Origin: Candidatus Gastranaerophilales bacterium
GTDB taxonomy: Bacteria; Cyanobacteriota; Vampirovibrionia; Gastranaerophilales; Gastranaerophilaceae
DNA length: 40,235 bases
Reading direction: 5' to 3'
Assembly: GCA_944324375.1 (NCBI GenBank)
Contig: CALUWB010000013.1
Span: 1 to 40,235 of the forward strand
Translations under genes and position numbers: made by a program
The notes under the pieces: model-generated
Databases searched by the model: none
Told to the model about the DNA's origin: nothing
Seen by the model: only the letters and a program-made list of their open reading frames with translations
In this document: positions 6,477 to 15,909 of the stretch, in pieces
Position numbering within the stretch: position 1 is the stretch's first letter
Layout of the letters: every line of letters starts with the position of its first letter

Positions 6477-9080
6477 ATGAATAAATTTAAAATTATATTA
6501 TTGGCATTTATATTTACAATTTCAAATTTAAAAGTAAAATCAAATGAAATTCAAGTTGCAACATTTGAGCAATTGATAAACTCTTCACCTATAAATGGAG
6601 ATACAATTAATGTAATAAATAATTTAAACTCATATGAATCAATAAATAATAACTTTCTAAATTTAGATATTAGCTTTCAAGGAAACAATTACTCACTTGA
6701 TGGTAACAATTCGTTTAGTGGATTCATTTTAAACAAAGAAAGCCTATTTAACCAATTAGAGATAAAAAACTGTAAAGGACAACGCTATACTAATTCAAGT
6801 TTTGCAGGTGCTGTTTTTAATAGCGGAGGAGATATGAATATACAAAATTCATCATTTAATAATAACTTTGTAGATTCAAGTGGCTTAAATTTTGGAGTAG
6901 GAGGAGCAGTTTATAATCTTAATGGAGGCACAGTCAATATAAATAATTCATTATTTGAAAATAATTATACTAATGGAGCATCTTCTTATGGAGGAGCTAT
7001 TGCAAACGGATATCAAAATACAGATGAATATATGACAATAAATAATACTATTTTTAGAGATAATTATTCCTATGGAAGTGCAGTTCCTTATGGAGGTGCA
7101 TTATATAATCAAGGAACAATAGATATTAATAATACACTATTTGATGGGAATTATGCAGAAGGCGAAGATAGGACATTTGTATATGGTGGTGCAATTTTTA
7201 ATACAGGGAATATGAATATCAATAATTCTACTATTACTAATAGTTATGCAACAGGAGGAAATAATTCTTATGTATTTGGAGGTTCAATATATAATGGTGG
7301 AAATTTAACAATTAATAATTCAAATATTGATAATAATACTGCAAATTGTACAACCTATGCTGATGGTGGAGCTATTTATAATTATGTTAATTCAACATTA
7401 ACTATATCAAATTCAACAATATCCAATAATAAAATATCAACTAATGCTCAATTTGGTGAAGGTGGAGCAATTAACAATTTAGGAACTCTTATCATTGAAA
7501 ATACAACTTTAGAAAATAATTATGGCTATAATGGAGAACAAAATGATATATATAACAATAGTTCTGGGGTAATAGATTTTAATTCTGATGGAATAACTAA
7601 TATATTAAGTGGTATTAAAGGTTCAGGAACTATTAATAAAAATGGAACTGGAGTCTTAAATTTAGGTGGTACAAATAATTCTTATACTGGAAATCTAAAT
7701 GTAAATGAAGGAACAATAAATTTACTTGCAGGTAGTAGTTATTTTAATGCGCAAAACACAAGTTTTGCAAATAATATAAACTTTAATATGCAAAATGGTG
7801 TTATTGATAATGTTAATTATGGTAATTTGAATGTATCAGGAATAGCTAATATTTATCCTGATGTTAACTTTAATACTAATACAATGGATACAATATCTGC
7901 ATCAAGTTTTTCAGGTAGTGGAAAATTATTTGTTCCTAATTTGGGAATTGAAGGTGTACCTCAAAGCGAATATATAACAATTCCATTTGCTGATTCTACA
8001 TTAAAGGATTATGTATTATATAATACAAGTACTATTAATACCCCTATTTATAATTATCAAGCAAGTTATAATTCTTCAAATGGCGATTTCGATTTTAGAA
8101 GAAATGGTTTTAATCCTTCAATATTGAATTCATCTGTAGCTACTCAATTAGGTGGTTATTTGTGTATGTTAGATACCTATAAAAATGTATTTTCTAATCT
8201 TGATATGGTAATGATTATGCCTCCAGAAGAAAACATTAGCTTTGAATTAAGAAATAAAACAGCAAATGCAAATAATTTAGTTTCTTTATCACCACTTGTA
8301 ATGCCAGAACAAAATAATGGTATATGGTTTAAACCATACTCAATATTTGAAACTGTAGGATTAAAAAATGGTCCAAAGGTTCAAAATATAAGCTATGGTA
8401 GTCTTATTGGTGGTGAAAGTGGATTAAGAGAATTAAAAAATAAATGGTATAACTTATATGGAGGTTATGTGTCTTACAATGGTTCCCATCAATATTATCA
8501 AGGAAACGGAATTTATAATAATGGTGGTTTATTAGGTGCTGACACTGTTTTTTATAAAGGGAATTTTTTCACAGCTTGGACTGCTAATGTAGGAGCTAAT
8601 GTTGCAGAAGCTAATACTAATTATGGAAAAGATGAATTTGCAATGTTAATGGCTGGAATTGCCCAAAAAACAGGGTTTAATTTTTATAGTAGAGAACGTC
8701 ATTTTGTTATTCAACCAAGTATCTTAACATCATATTCATTTGTTAATACATTCAATTATCATACAGCATCTAATGTTGCAATGAATACAGAGCCACTACA
8801 TGCAATTCATATAGAGCCTCAAATTAAATTAATATGGAATCTTAAAAATTTTTGGCAACCTTATGTTTCTGTATCAATGAACTGGAATATTATTGACAAA
8901 ACTAAATTCCAAGCAGATGATGTATTTTTACCAAATTTATCAGTAAAACCATTTGTTCAATATGGTTTAGGGATTCAAAAACGTTGGGGAGAACGATTAA
9001 CAGGTTTTGCAGAAGCTATGATAAGAAATGGTGGAAGAAATGGTATTGCATTACAAATGGGATTTAGATTTAGTCTTTAA
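6477..9080 (+). CDS. Autotransporter adhesin with Pmp-like repeats
   Basis: An 867-residue surface protein. Residues 1-~22 form a signal peptide. Residues ~110-350 carry at least seven GGA[IVL]/GGSI motifs (GGAVYN, GGAIAN, GGALYN, GGAIFN, GGSIYN, GGAIYN, GGAINN) alternating with FxxN-type motifs (FNNN, FENN, FRDN, FDGN), the signature of chlamydial polymorphic membrane proteins and right-handed beta-helix passengers. Residues ~370-420 contain an autotransporter-associated repeat (IKGSGTINKNGTGVLNLGG). From ~620 to the end is a beta-barrel-like translocator ending MGFRFSL. Extremely Asn-rich, as expected for a beta-helix in an AT-rich genome. It should be secreted through the outer membrane by the type V route and display an adhesive passenger. 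No catalytic motif is visible. Confidence 0.85.
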   Translation: MNKFKIILLAFIFTISNLKVKSNEIQVATFEQLINSSPINGDTINVINNLNSYESINNNFLNLDISFQGNNYSLDGNNSFSGFILNKESLFNQLEIKNCKGQRYTNSSFAGAVFNSGGDMNIQNSSFNNNFVDSSGLNFGVGGAVYNLNGGTVNINNSLFENNYTNGASSYGGAIANGYQNTDEYMTINNTIFRDNYSYGSAVPYGGALYNQGTIDINNTLFDGNYAEGEDRTFVYGGAIFNTGNMNINNSTITNSYATGGNNSYVFGGSIYNGGNLTINNSNIDNNTANCTTYADGGAIYNYVNSTLTISNSTISNNKISTNAQFGEGGAINNLGTLIIENTTLENNYGYNGEQNDIYNNSSGVIDFNSDGITNILSGIKGSGTINKNGTGVLNLGGTNNSYTGNLNVNEGTINLLAGSSYFNAQNTSFANNINFNMQNGVIDNVNYGNLNVSGIANIYPDVNFNTNTMDTISASSFSGSGKLFVPNLGIEGVPQSEYITIPFADSTLKDYVLYNTSTINTPIYNYQASYNSSNGDFDFRRNGFNPSILNSSVATQLGGYLCMLDTYKNVFSNLDMVMIMPPEENISFELRNKTANANNLVSLSPLVMPEQNNGIWFKPYSIFETVGLKNGPKVQNISYGSLIGGESGLRELKNKWYNLYGGYVSYNGSHQYYQGNGIYNNGGLLGADTVFYKGNFFTAWTANVGANVAEANTNYGKDEFAMLMAGIAQKTGFNFYSRERHFVIQPSILTSYSFVNTFNYHTASNVAMNTEPLHAIHIEPQIKLIWNLKNFWQPYVSVSMNWNIIDKTKFQADDVFLPNLSVKPFVQYGLGIQKRWGERLTGFAEAMIRNGGRNGIALQMGFRFSL
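6804..7526 (+). repeat. GGAI/FxxN repeat region inside the autotransporter gene
   Basis: About seven degenerate units of 28-40 residues, each with a GGA[IVL]xN turn followed by an INNSxFxxN or similar strand. They are protein-level repeats; at DNA level they are too diverged to recombine easily, though ggaggagc/ggtggagc and aataattc words recur. Confidence 0.75.
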
Positions 9081-9083
9081 ATT

Positions 9084-10463
9084 TTAAATAGTGATTTTAT
9101 TTTGTTCTCTGTTGTTAATTTGCGCTTGTTTAATAAACTTAAATAAGTTAGTATAATAACCAAATCCCATTATAGAAGCCCCTACAACCCACGCAGCAGG
9201 ACCAGCATAAAATACACTATAATAACCATAAATTGGTGCAAAGAATATTGCAATCCCACAGCGCATGAATAATTCAAGAATACTAGCCCATAAAGGGATT
9301 TTAGCTTCTCCCATACCTTGTAAGGCGTTTCTATGAATAAATATTTGACCTAAAAAGAAGTAAAATAATGCACTTATAAACAAATAATTCTTAGCAATAT
9401 TTAGTATATTTATGTCTTTAGCACCTAAGAATATAGCTACAATATTAGCTCCCAAAAAGTGCATTATAAACCCCATACAAATACTTATTATTAAACAAAC
9501 AAAAGATGTCTTTCTAACACCTTCATGAATTCGTTTAAATTTATTAGCGCCATAATTTTGAGCCACAAATGCAGCAACAGCAACGCCAAATGACATCATA
9601 GGCATAGTTGCGATTTGTTCAATTCTTAATGCAGCAGTCATTGCAGCAATTACATCCGAACCAAAACTATTACACACACTTTGAATAACTAAAATCCCTA
9701 AACCGATTATTGAAAATTGTAATGCCATAGGAAACCCTATTTTTAAGTGATCATAAATAAAATCTTTATCTTTTACTGTAAATTTCCAATCTGATTTTTT
9801 TAAATGAAGAATAGGAAATTTTATTTTTACATAAATAATACACATTAGAGCTGATATAGCTTGAGAAATAACTACAGCAATAGCTGAACCTGGAACCCCC
9901 ATATGTAAATTTAAAATAAAAAATAACGCTAAAATTATATTCAATAATGAAGCGAAAATAAGAAAATATAAAGGGGTTTTACTATCTCCTAAAGCTCTTA
10001 TTATACTAGCTAAAAGGTTATAAATATTAACTACAACCAAACCTAAAATTACAATAAAAATATAATCATAAGCATCTTTATAAATATTTTGTGGTACATT
10101 CATATAATTTAAAACAGGATTCATAAAAGCAATTAAAAAAAATGAAAATAAAAAAGTAAAAATTGTACTTAATAATGTAGATGCAGTGACAGAACGTCTT
10201 ACTCCTTCTTCATCTTTTGCTCCAAATCTTTGACCAGTAATTACAGCAAAGCCATTTGTTAATCCAACAATAATAAATGTAATAAAAAAGAAAACAGGTG
10301 ATATTGCCCCAACGGCAGCTAATGCATTTATCCCAATAGTTCTTCCTACTATTACTATGTCTGCAATATTATATAATTGTTGAAATATATTCCCTATTAA
10401 AAGAGGTACTGAAAACCAAAATATAAGACTTAAAGGACCCCCTTTTGTCATATCATTAATCAT
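9084..10463 (-). CDS. MATE-family multidrug/solute exporter
   Basis: A 459-residue inner-membrane protein with about twelve hydrophobic helices in two homologous halves. The opening MTKGGPLSLIFWFSVPLLIGNIFQQLYNIADIVIVGR is diagnostic of MATE exporters, with the matching second-half segment near residues 230-260 (FIYDHLKIGFPMALQFSIIGLG). Such proteins exchange drugs, dyes or metabolites for Na+ or H+. ATG 10463 is supported by AAGG 9 bases upstream; Met5 is the family-typical start but has no ribosome site of its own. Its tail is 3 bases from the convergent autotransporter stop. The substrate is not predictable. Confidence 0.9.
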   Translation of the reverse strand: MINDMTKGGPLSLIFWFSVPLLIGNIFQQLYNIADIVIVGRTIGINALAAVGAISPVFFFITFIIVGLTNGFAVITGQRFGAKDEEGVRRSVTASTLLSTIFTFLFSFFLIAFMNPVLNYMNVPQNIYKDAYDYIFIVILGLVVVNIYNLLASIIRALGDSKTPLYFLIFASLLNIILALFFILNLHMGVPGSAIAVVISQAISALMCIIYVKIKFPILHLKKSDWKFTVKDKDFIYDHLKIGFPMALQFSIIGLGILVIQSVCNSFGSDVIAAMTAALRIEQIATMPMMSFGVAVAAFVAQNYGANKFKRIHEGVRKTSFVCLIISICMGFIMHFLGANIVAIFLGAKDINILNIAKNYLFISALFYFFLGQIFIHRNALQGMGEAKIPLWASILELFMRCGIAIFFAPIYGYYSVFYAGPAAWVVGASIMGFGYYTNLFKFIKQAQINNREQNKITI

Positions 10464-10523
10464 AGTGCAAAACCTTATCTTTATTTTAATATTATTCTAA
10501 TATAAAAACTATTAAGTTTGTAT

Positions 10524-10529
10524 TAGAAT
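10524..10529 (+). promoter_or_regulatory. -10 box of the PHP phosphoesterase gene
   Basis: TAGAAT at 10524-10529 ends exactly 6 bases before ATG 10536, placing the expected transcription start on the A of the start codon. No Shine-Dalgarno site is present. Confidence 0.55.
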
Positions 10530-10535
10530 ATTTGT

Positions 10536-11384
10536 ATGATAAAAGCTGATTTACATATACATAGCAATTTTTCTGATGGAAGTGATACAATACCTGAATT
10601 GATTAAAAATATTAAAGTTGCAGGTATAAATATTTTTGCATTAACTGACCATGACACAATAGAAGGTCTTGCAGAAATTGAAAAATACCTGCCTAGTAAT
10701 ATTCAATTCATAAAAGGGGTTGAATTAACTTGTAAAACAAAAGATATAAAATGTCATATTCTTGGCTATAATATTAATCCTAAGAATAAAAAATTAAATG
10801 ATTTAATAGCACAAGGCAAAATTCTTAGACGAAATAAACTAGAAAAAAGAATTACTTATTTAAAAGAAGTTTGGAATATCCAACTTACAAAGGAAGAACT
10901 AGATTGGTTATATTCAAGACCAAGTGTAGTAAAAACCCATTTTGCAAACATTTTAGTAAATAGAGGCTTATCTGATAATAATCTTGATGCAATGAAAAAA
11001 TATTTAGATGGTTGTAAGACAGGAAATTCTAGATTTGATGGAGATGAAGCGATTCAAATAATAAAAGATGCAGGAGGAATTCCTGTTTGGGCTCACCCAT
11101 TAGGTGGCGAAGGAGAAAAGCATTTATCAGAAGAAGAATTTTTACCCAAACTTAAAACAATGATAGCAAGTGGCATCCAAGGTTTAGAATGTTATTATTC
11201 AAGATATAATCAACAAGAAATAGAATTTCTTATATCTTGTGCAAAAGAAAATAATTTATTTATAACTGGAGGCAGCGATTATCACGGTAATAATAAAAAG
11301 AATATTACCCTTGCAAAGCTAAACGTAGATAACACTCCAGTAGATGGCAATAATCTTACAATAATTAATACTTTACAAATTTAA
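10536..11384 (+). CDS. PHP-domain phosphoesterase (RNase AM/YciV-like)
   Basis: A 282-residue metal-dependent phosphoesterase. PHP motifs are all present: ADLHIHSNFSDG (motif I), ALTDHDT (II), GVELTC with conserved Glu, WAHPLG (III) and GGSDYHG (IV). Size and layout fit the stand-alone PHP proteins that include the 3',5'-nucleoside bisphosphate phosphatase/5'-3' RNase of E. coli (YciV/RNase AM). It acts in the cytoplasm on phosphoesters with two or three bound divalent metals. It is transcribed alone, divergent from the MATE gene, from an apparently leaderless promoter. Exact substrate (pAp versus RNA 5' ends) is an inference from family. Confidence 0.85.
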   Translation: MIKADLHIHSNFSDGSDTIPELIKNIKVAGINIFALTDHDTIEGLAEIEKYLPSNIQFIKGVELTCKTKDIKCHILGYNINPKNKKLNDLIAQGKILRRNKLEKRITYLKEVWNIQLTKEELDWLYSRPSVVKTHFANILVNRGLSDNNLDAMKKYLDGCKTGNSRFDGDEAIQIIKDAGGIPVWAHPLGGEGEKHLSEEEFLPKLKTMIASGIQGLECYYSRYNQQEIEFLISCAKENNLFITGGSDYHGNNKKNITLAKLNVDNTPVDGNNLTIINTLQI

Positions 11385-11415
11385 AATTAAAAATAATATT
11401 ACATATATATTTATT

Positions 11416-12258
11416 TTAAAAATTAAGTCTAGCTAAATAATTTTCTTTAGAACGTTGTAAACTTTCTAGCTTATCATATTGTTTTTCTTGCTTAGTTAAA
11501 TATGAATTTCTGTAATCTTGTTTCGACATAATATTATCAAGTTCTTTAACTATATTAATAGAAGCTTGATCTATATGATTAAAAGCACATATAGTATTGC
11601 AAGGTGGAATCTCTGCATTATTTCGTTTTATTTCATCTGCCCATATACCTATTCTTTTATACATCGGAGCTAAATCAATATTTTGTTCATTAATTGGTTC
11701 AGTATTAACTAGCAATTTTTCAACTTGGGCATTATTACATCTTATATTAATTTTATCAACATTATTATAATAAGCTTTTCGCCTTTCTTTAAGATTATTA
11801 GTTCGGTCTTTATTATTTTTATTAGTTTCTTCAATAGATACAAGAACAGTAAGAATATATGAAAATCTATTATCTATAGAACAAACTCTATCCTGTAATT
11901 CTGGAATATTTTCATATTTTAAAGCATTAAAATTAGTAAATATTTTTTCTAAATCTTTTTCTTTTACAGAGCTATTAAATAATTTAATTTGAGGAATTGT
12001 TTCACTTATAATCTTATTAGCAGCAACACAGCAATTAATTGCAAAAAAATATATAACTATAAAAATAATAGCCTTATTGAATTCTTCTAGTTCGTTTTTA
12101 AAAAAAATCTTATATAACCTTAATCGTAAACAAATAATTGTAAAAAATAATGGTGTTAGAAAAAAGCTTACATAATTATTGGCATTACAAAAAGCCCATA
12201 GCGATAGGGTAATGTAACAAAATAATTCAAACATAAGCCTTAGTGACGATCTATTCAA
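11416..12258 (-). CDS. Unknown membrane protein with long soluble C-terminal region
   Basis: A 280-residue protein I do not recognise. Three hydrophobic segments (about residues 8-25, 28-46 and 63-82) are followed by roughly 195 hydrophilic residues rich in Asn, Lys and Glu with several Cys (CSID, CNNA, CNTICAF) and probable helical content. TTG 12258 is taken as start because GGGAGG lies 4 bases upstream and a near-consensus promoter gives a transcript starting only 13 bases before it; ATG at residue 9 is the alternative. It is isolated between the convergent PHP gene and the tRNA. Base composition matches the surroundings. Function unknown. Confidence 0.6.
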   Translation of the reverse strand: MNRSSLRLMFELFCYITLSLWAFCNANNYVSFFLTPLFFTIICLRLRLYKIFFKNELEEFNKAIIFIVIYFFAINCCVAANKIISETIPQIKLFNSSVKEKDLEKIFTNFNALKYENIPELQDRVCSIDNRFSYILTVLVSIEETNKNNKDRTNNLKERRKAYYNNVDKINIRCNNAQVEKLLVNTEPINEQNIDLAPMYKRIGIWADEIKRNNAEIPPCNTICAFNHIDQASINIVKELDNIMSKQDYRNSYLTKQEKQYDKLESLQRSKENYLARLNF

Positions 12259-12277
12259 TTATCCTCCCTTTATAAAA

Positions 12278-12306
12278 AGTGTACCACAAACACTCAATAT
12301 TTTCAA
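12278..12306 (-). promoter_or_regulatory. Near-consensus promoter of the unknown membrane protein
   Basis: On the minus strand TTGAAA (12306-12301), a 17-base spacer and TACACT (12283-12278), with an extended TGG just before the -10. The start would be near 12271, leaving a 13-base leader that contains GGGAGG. It is the best-matching sigma-70-type promoter in the window. Confidence 0.75.
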
Positions 12307-12369
12307 GTTTACTTTATAATTTTGCTATAAATATTATTTCAGATTTATTAAAAACAAAAATTTACATAA

Positions 12370-12407
12370 ATAAAAGACCGAATAACAAACGTCATTCGGT
12401 CTTTTAT
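12370..12407 (-). terminator. Terminator of tRNA-Ala
   Basis: A perfect 14-bp inverted repeat (12370-12383 with 12394-12407) around a 10-base loop. Read on the minus strand it ends in TCTTTTATTTAT and begins at the last base of the tRNA CCA end, so the hairpin abuts the mature tRNA. It is A/T-flanked on both sides and could also work on the other strand. Confidence 0.85.
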
Positions 12408-12482
12408 GGTGGAGGTTAGGAGATTCGAACTCCTGACCCCCTGCGTGCAAAGCAGGTGCTCTACCAGCTGAGCTAAACCCCC
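12407..12482 (-). tRNA. tRNA-Ala (anticodon TGC)
   Basis: A 76-base tRNA with the anticodon loop TTTGCAC in a CCTGC/GCAGG stem, D-arm TAGCTCAGCTGGTAGAGC, T-loop TTCGAAT, and an acceptor stem GGGGGTT/AACCTCC. The third pair is G3-U70, the alanine identity element. Discriminator A73 and an encoded CCA end are present. It reads Ala GCN codons. It lies alone between the ftsH promoter region and a strong terminator. Confidence 0.97.
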
Positions 12483-12513
12483 ACGAGGTCGTAATCAATT
12501 ATCGATTACATTT

Positions 12514-12544
12514 ATTATAATACATGGTGATTTTTTTTTGTAAA
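12514..12544 (-). promoter_or_regulatory. Promoter of tRNA-Ala
   Basis: On the minus strand TATAAT (12519-12514) would start transcription near 12507, giving a 25-base pre-tRNA leader; TTTACA (12544-12539) is a possible -35 with a long 19-base spacer. The -10 lies in another ATTATAAT palindrome (12514-12521). The leader contains a short inverted repeat, gtaatc/gattac (12491-12509). Confidence 0.55.
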
Positions 12545-12601
12545 GTACCTTTTAAAAAAATAATTAATTAACTGATAAGACTATTACTATTTATATTTTT
12601 T

Positions 12602-12610
12602 TGATATACT
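12602..12610 (+). promoter_or_regulatory. Extended -10 promoter of ftsH
   Basis: TGA followed by TATACT (12605-12610) forms an extended -10 element; no convincing -35 is seen. The start would be near 12617, giving a ~25-base leader with TAGGAG at 12631-12636. Confidence 0.5.
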
Positions 12611-12641
12611 TATTTAGTAATTATTTTTATTAGGAGTGCTT

Positions 12642-14528
12642 ATGAATAAAAGTCAATCCGTTGGTATGTACGTTATATTAGGAGTTATGGTTCTAGCGTT
12701 TATATCAATGTTGTTTACTGGTCCAACTACGAATACTAAAGAATTAACTTATACAGAATTTGTACAAAAACTTGAAAATCACGAAATTAAAAGTGTTCAG
12801 ATGGATAGAGATTCATTATTGGCGCTTCCTATTAAACAAGATAAAGAAGTTAAACAGCAAAATGTTAATCCGTTATATGGTGCAACTAAAATAACCCCAA
12901 CACTTCAATATCATGTATTATTACCTAATTCATCTGATATAATGAAAAAATTGGAAAATGCTAACGTAAATATAAGCGTTAAAAAACCAAGCGAATCTTC
13001 TCAGTTAATAAATATTTTTGGTTCATTAATATTACCTTTATTATTTATTATATTTCTTGTTGTTATGGCTAAAAGTATTCAAGCTGGTGGATCTCAAGCA
13101 ATGTCTTTTGGGAAAAGTAAAGCTAAAATGCTACTAGATAGCAAGGTTAAAACAACTTTCAACGATGTTGCTGGTATTGATGAAGAAAAGAAAGAACTTG
13201 AAGAAATTGTTGATTTCTTAAAACATGGCGAAAAATATATGAAGCTAGGAGCAAAGATTCCTAAAGGTGTTTTATTAGTTGGTGCTCCTGGTACTGGTAA
13301 AACACTTATGGCAAAAGCTGTTGCTGGTGAAGCTGGTGTTCCTTTCTTCTCAATTAGTGGTTCAGATTTTGTTGAAATGTTTGTTGGGGTTGGTGCTAGC
13401 CGTGTAAGAGATTTATTTGATCAAGCAAAAAAACATCAGCCTTGTATTATATTTATTGATGAAATTGATGCAGTAGGACGTCAACGTGGTGCTGGACTTG
13501 GTGGTGGGCATGATGAAAGAGAACAAACTCTTAACCAACTTTTAGTTGAAATGGACGGTTTTGATAAAAATACAAATATTATAGTCATTGCTGCAACTAA
13601 TAGACCTGATATCTTAGATAATGCGTTATTAAGACCTGGAAGATTTGATAGGCAAATTGTTATTAATAAACCTGATGTGTTAGGTCGTGAACAAATTCTT
13701 AATGTTCATGCTGAAAATAAACCTTTAGCTAGTGAAGTTGATTTGAAGGTTTTAGCAAAAAGAACTCCAGGTTTTACAGGTGCTGATTTGCAAAATTTAT
13801 TAAATGAGGCTGCTCTTTTAGCTGCAAGACATGATAAAACAGAAATTAACATGCTGGATCTAGAAGAAGCTATCGATAAAGTTATGGCAGGTCCTGAAAA
13901 GAAAAGCAGAATTATATCAGAAGAAGAAAAAACAAATACTGCGTATCATGAAGTTGGACATGCTCTTTTAGCTAAACTTCTTGAAAATTGTGATCCATTA
14001 CATAAAGTTTCTATAATTCCACGTGGTATGGCTTTAGGTATAACTCTTACTTTACCAGAAAAAGATTACCTAACGATGAAAAAATCACAATTGTTAGACA
14101 GAATTACGATGACGTTAGGTGGACGTGTTGCTGAAGAGATTATTTATGGAGGAGAATCCGTAACAACAGGAGCTTCTAACGATTTAGAAAAAGTATCTGA
14201 TATAGCTCGTAAAATGGTTACTTCATATGGTATGAGTGAAAAAATGGGTAATCTTACTTATGGAAAATCAGAAGAACATGTATTTATGGGACGTGATTTC
14301 GGACATACTAGAAATTTCTCAGAAGAAATTGCTGCTGAAATTGATAAAGAAATTAAGCGTATTGTAGATGAAAGATATCAAATTGCAAAAGATTTATTAT
14401 CACAAAATCGCGATATGTTGGAGTTTATTTCTAAAGCTTTATTAGAACGTGAAACCCTTGATGAAAAAGAGTTTGATGATTTGATGAATGAAGTTTATAG
14501 AAGAAGAGAAAATCATATAGAAGGATAG
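12642..14528 (+). CDS. ftsH: ATP-dependent membrane zinc protease FtsH
   Basis: A 628-residue membrane-anchored AAA+ protease that degrades misfolded and regulatory membrane and cytosolic proteins. Visible in order: TM segment ~7-26, periplasmic region, TM ~122-142, Walker A GAPGTGKT (~215-222), Walker [10 protein letters not shown], second region of homology [19 protein letters not shown], then the M41 peptidase with zinc motif HEVGH in [13 protein letters not shown] and the third-ligand region with TTGASND. Length is typical. ATG 12642 is preferred, with AGGAG 7 bases upstream; the GTG two codons earlier overlaps that site. The following small membrane-protein gene begins 6 bases after the stop, so the two are probably cotranscribed. 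In many bacteria ftsH follows tilS-hpt; here those are about 24 kb away. Confidence 0.97.
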   Translation: MNKSQSVGMYVILGVMVLAFISMLFTGPTTNTKELTYTEFVQKLENHEIKSVQMDRDSLLALPIKQDKEVKQQNVNPLYGATKITPTLQYHVLLPNSSDIMKKLENANVNISVKKPSESSQLINIFGSLILPLLFIIFLVVMAKSIQAGGSQAMSFGKSKAKMLLDSKVKTTFNDVAGIDEEKKELEEIVDFLKHGEKYMKLGAKIPKGVLLVGAPGTGKTLMAKAVAGEAGVPFFSISGSDFVEMFVGVGASRVRDLFDQAKKHQPCIIFIDEIDAVGRQRGAGLGGGHDEREQTLNQLLVEMDGFDKNTNIIVIAATNRPDILDNALLRPGRFDRQIVINKPDVLGREQILNVHAENKPLASEVDLKVLAKRTPGFTGADLQNLLNEAALLAARHDKTEINMLDLEEAIDKVMAGPEKKSRIISEEEKTNTAYHEVGHALLAKLLENCDPLHKVSIIPRGMALGITLTLPEKDYLTMKKSQLLDRITMTLGGRVAEEIIYGGESVTTGASNDLEKVSDIARKMVTSYGMSEKMGNLTYGKSEEHVFMGRDFGHTRNFSEEIAAEIDKEIKRIVDERYQIAKDLLSQNRDMLEFISKALLERETLDEKEFDDLMNEVYRRRENHIEG

Positions 14529-14534
14529 AATATT

Positions 14535-15008
14535 ATGTATGAATCAGAAAAACTAAATTTAATAATGCAACAATATAAGCTTTATACTGAACAAAAAGAT
14601 GCTTTTATAAAGAGAAGTTTTAGTGTTAATCGTTTTTACATGGTTCTTGTAATTATATTGTTATTACTAGTTAATCTAACTAAAAATGTTGCTTTTGTTT
14701 ATTCTATATCTCTACCTTTTATCTTTTCTATTATTGGGGTTGGAGTATGTGTTCTGTGGTGGATGAATATGGATTCTTATAATCTTCTTATAAAAATTAA
14801 ATTTGCAAAGGTTATAGAAGAAATAGAAAAACAATTACCTGTTCAACCATATACTATGGAACATAATGCAATTGATGAGTTTAGGGAAAATAAAAAAGAA
14901 TTTTTATTTTCAGATATGCAAAAAGTATTTGCAACTATTATGTTTATCGCATTTTTTGTTTGCTTTATAGATGAATTGATTCCATTGATAATTAAGCAAT
15001 TTATTTAG
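14535..15008 (+). CDS. Small membrane protein, RipA-like family
   Basis: A 157-residue protein with a membrane hairpin: segments at about residues 33-50 and 56-75, then a cytosolic stretch and a further hydrophobic C-terminal segment (~133-152). The sequence MDSYNLLIKIKFAKVIEEIE followed by KQLPVQPYTMEHN resembles the conserved W/SY-x-LN-x-KF-x-VI-x-E-E-x-LPxxPYxxE pattern I associate with the RipA family of octameric membrane proteins; this match is from memory and moderate. AAGGAT at 14521-14526 lies 8 bases before ATG 14535 and overlaps the ftsH stop, so it likely belongs to the ftsH transcript. Its last 8 bases overlap the convergent TrmB-family gene. Function unknown; proximity could mean a partner or substrate of FtsH. 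Confidence 0.7.
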   Translation: MYESEKLNLIMQQYKLYTEQKDAFIKRSFSVNRFYMVLVIILLLLVNLTKNVAFVYSISLPFIFSIIGVGVCVLWWMNMDSYNLLIKIKFAKVIEEIEKQLPVQPYTMEHNAIDEFRENKKEFLFSDMQKVFATIMFIAFFVCFIDELIPLIIKQFI

Positions 15009-15834
15009 AGGTAAATGAGTGTATATTGTATGGGTTGTTAACTCCAAGGATTTTGTCGTGTAAACGTTTAAATCCTTTACCATATGTATATCTTAGTTCT
15101 TCTAATAGATTACTTTGTATATCTAATAAATACATGTCATGAACGATTAGTTCTTTAATTAAGAATATAATATCTTTATTTTGTGTCCACATTACATTTG
15201 TAGCATCTGCTTTTGTTGAATGAATTCTTCCCATCAATGCTTCTTTATTATCAACACATAGTATAACCATTCTTCCATCTAGTGTATTTTCTATGTTTTT
15301 AGAGAAAGGATGTTCATAAATCAAACCAAAATTAGGCTTTAAGTTTCCATAACTAACGATTCTAATTTCAACATTTCGATCATATGCTTTGAAAAGTTCT
15401 TCTTCTATTACAGGAAAATCTTGAGGCCAAACTTCTAAATATATTTCATGTTGAGCAGATCTAACTATTTCTATTGCTTTTTTTTGAATATTTAATTCAC
15501 CTTTCAAATTTAAAATAGGTTCATTATAATCTTCTTTTACTTCTGGTAAATGATTATCTAAGTATTCAATAGTAGAGAGCATTTTACGTTTAAATCTTTT
15601 AGTAAGCTCTTTGGGATTAATTGGTGAATATTCTGCAGGTTTTGAATTAGTTGCAATAATAGCCTTCTTTTCTAACAATGCTTTCAAAGTATCATATGTT
15701 CTTGATTGAGGGATATTAGCTATTTTGCTAATTTCATAGCCAGTTGTGGGGTGTTTTTTTAATAGAGCCACATATACTTTTGACTCGTATGTATTAAAAC
15801 CTAATTCTTTTAAATTCTCGATTAACTTATCCAT
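15001..15834 (-). CDS. TrmB-family transcriptional regulator
   Basis: A 277-residue regulator. Residues ~1-75 form a winged helix (LGFNTYESKVYVALLKKHPTTGYEISKIANIPQSRTYDTLKALLEKKAI), the TrmB/PF01978 type common in archaea and some bacteria. Residues ~105-250 form the effector-binding half with a phospholipase-D-like fold (AQHEIYLEVWPQDFPVIEEEL, NVEIRIVSYG), which in relatives binds sugars or similar ligands. It is divergent from the keto-acid decarboxylase at 15922 across an 87-base gap, making that gene its likely target. ATG 15834 is preceded by an extended -10 TGATAGAAT ending exactly 6 bases upstream and no Shine-Dalgarno sequence, so it appears leaderless. Confidence 0.85.
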   Translation of the reverse strand: MDKLIENLKELGFNTYESKVYVALLKKHPTTGYEISKIANIPQSRTYDTLKALLEKKAIIATNSKPAEYSPINPKELTKRFKRKMLSTIEYLDNHLPEVKEDYNEPILNLKGELNIQKKAIEIVRSAQHEIYLEVWPQDFPVIEEELFKAYDRNVEIRIVSYGNLKPNFGLIYEHPFSKNIENTLDGRMVILCVDNKEALMGRIHSTKADATNVMWTQNKDIIFLIKELIVHDMYLLDIQSNLLEELRYTYGKGFKRLHDKILGVNNPYNIHSFTSK

Positions 15835-15840
15835 TACTAT

Positions 15841-15849
15841 ATTCTATCA
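15841..15849 (-). promoter_or_regulatory. Extended -10 of the TrmB-family gene
   Basis: TGA plus TAGAAT (minus strand 15849-15841) ends 6 bases before ATG 15834, placing the start of transcription on the start codon. Confidence 0.55.
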
Positions 15850-15909
15850 AAAATATCTAATAATTTTAATAAGATATTAAGATAATATAAATGCACAAAA
15901 TCATTATGT

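Noticed and set aside
12531-12539. Run of nine T as a slippage-controlled element
   Set aside because: It lies in an intergenic spacer between divergent promoters, not in a coding frame; homopolymers are common at this base composition.
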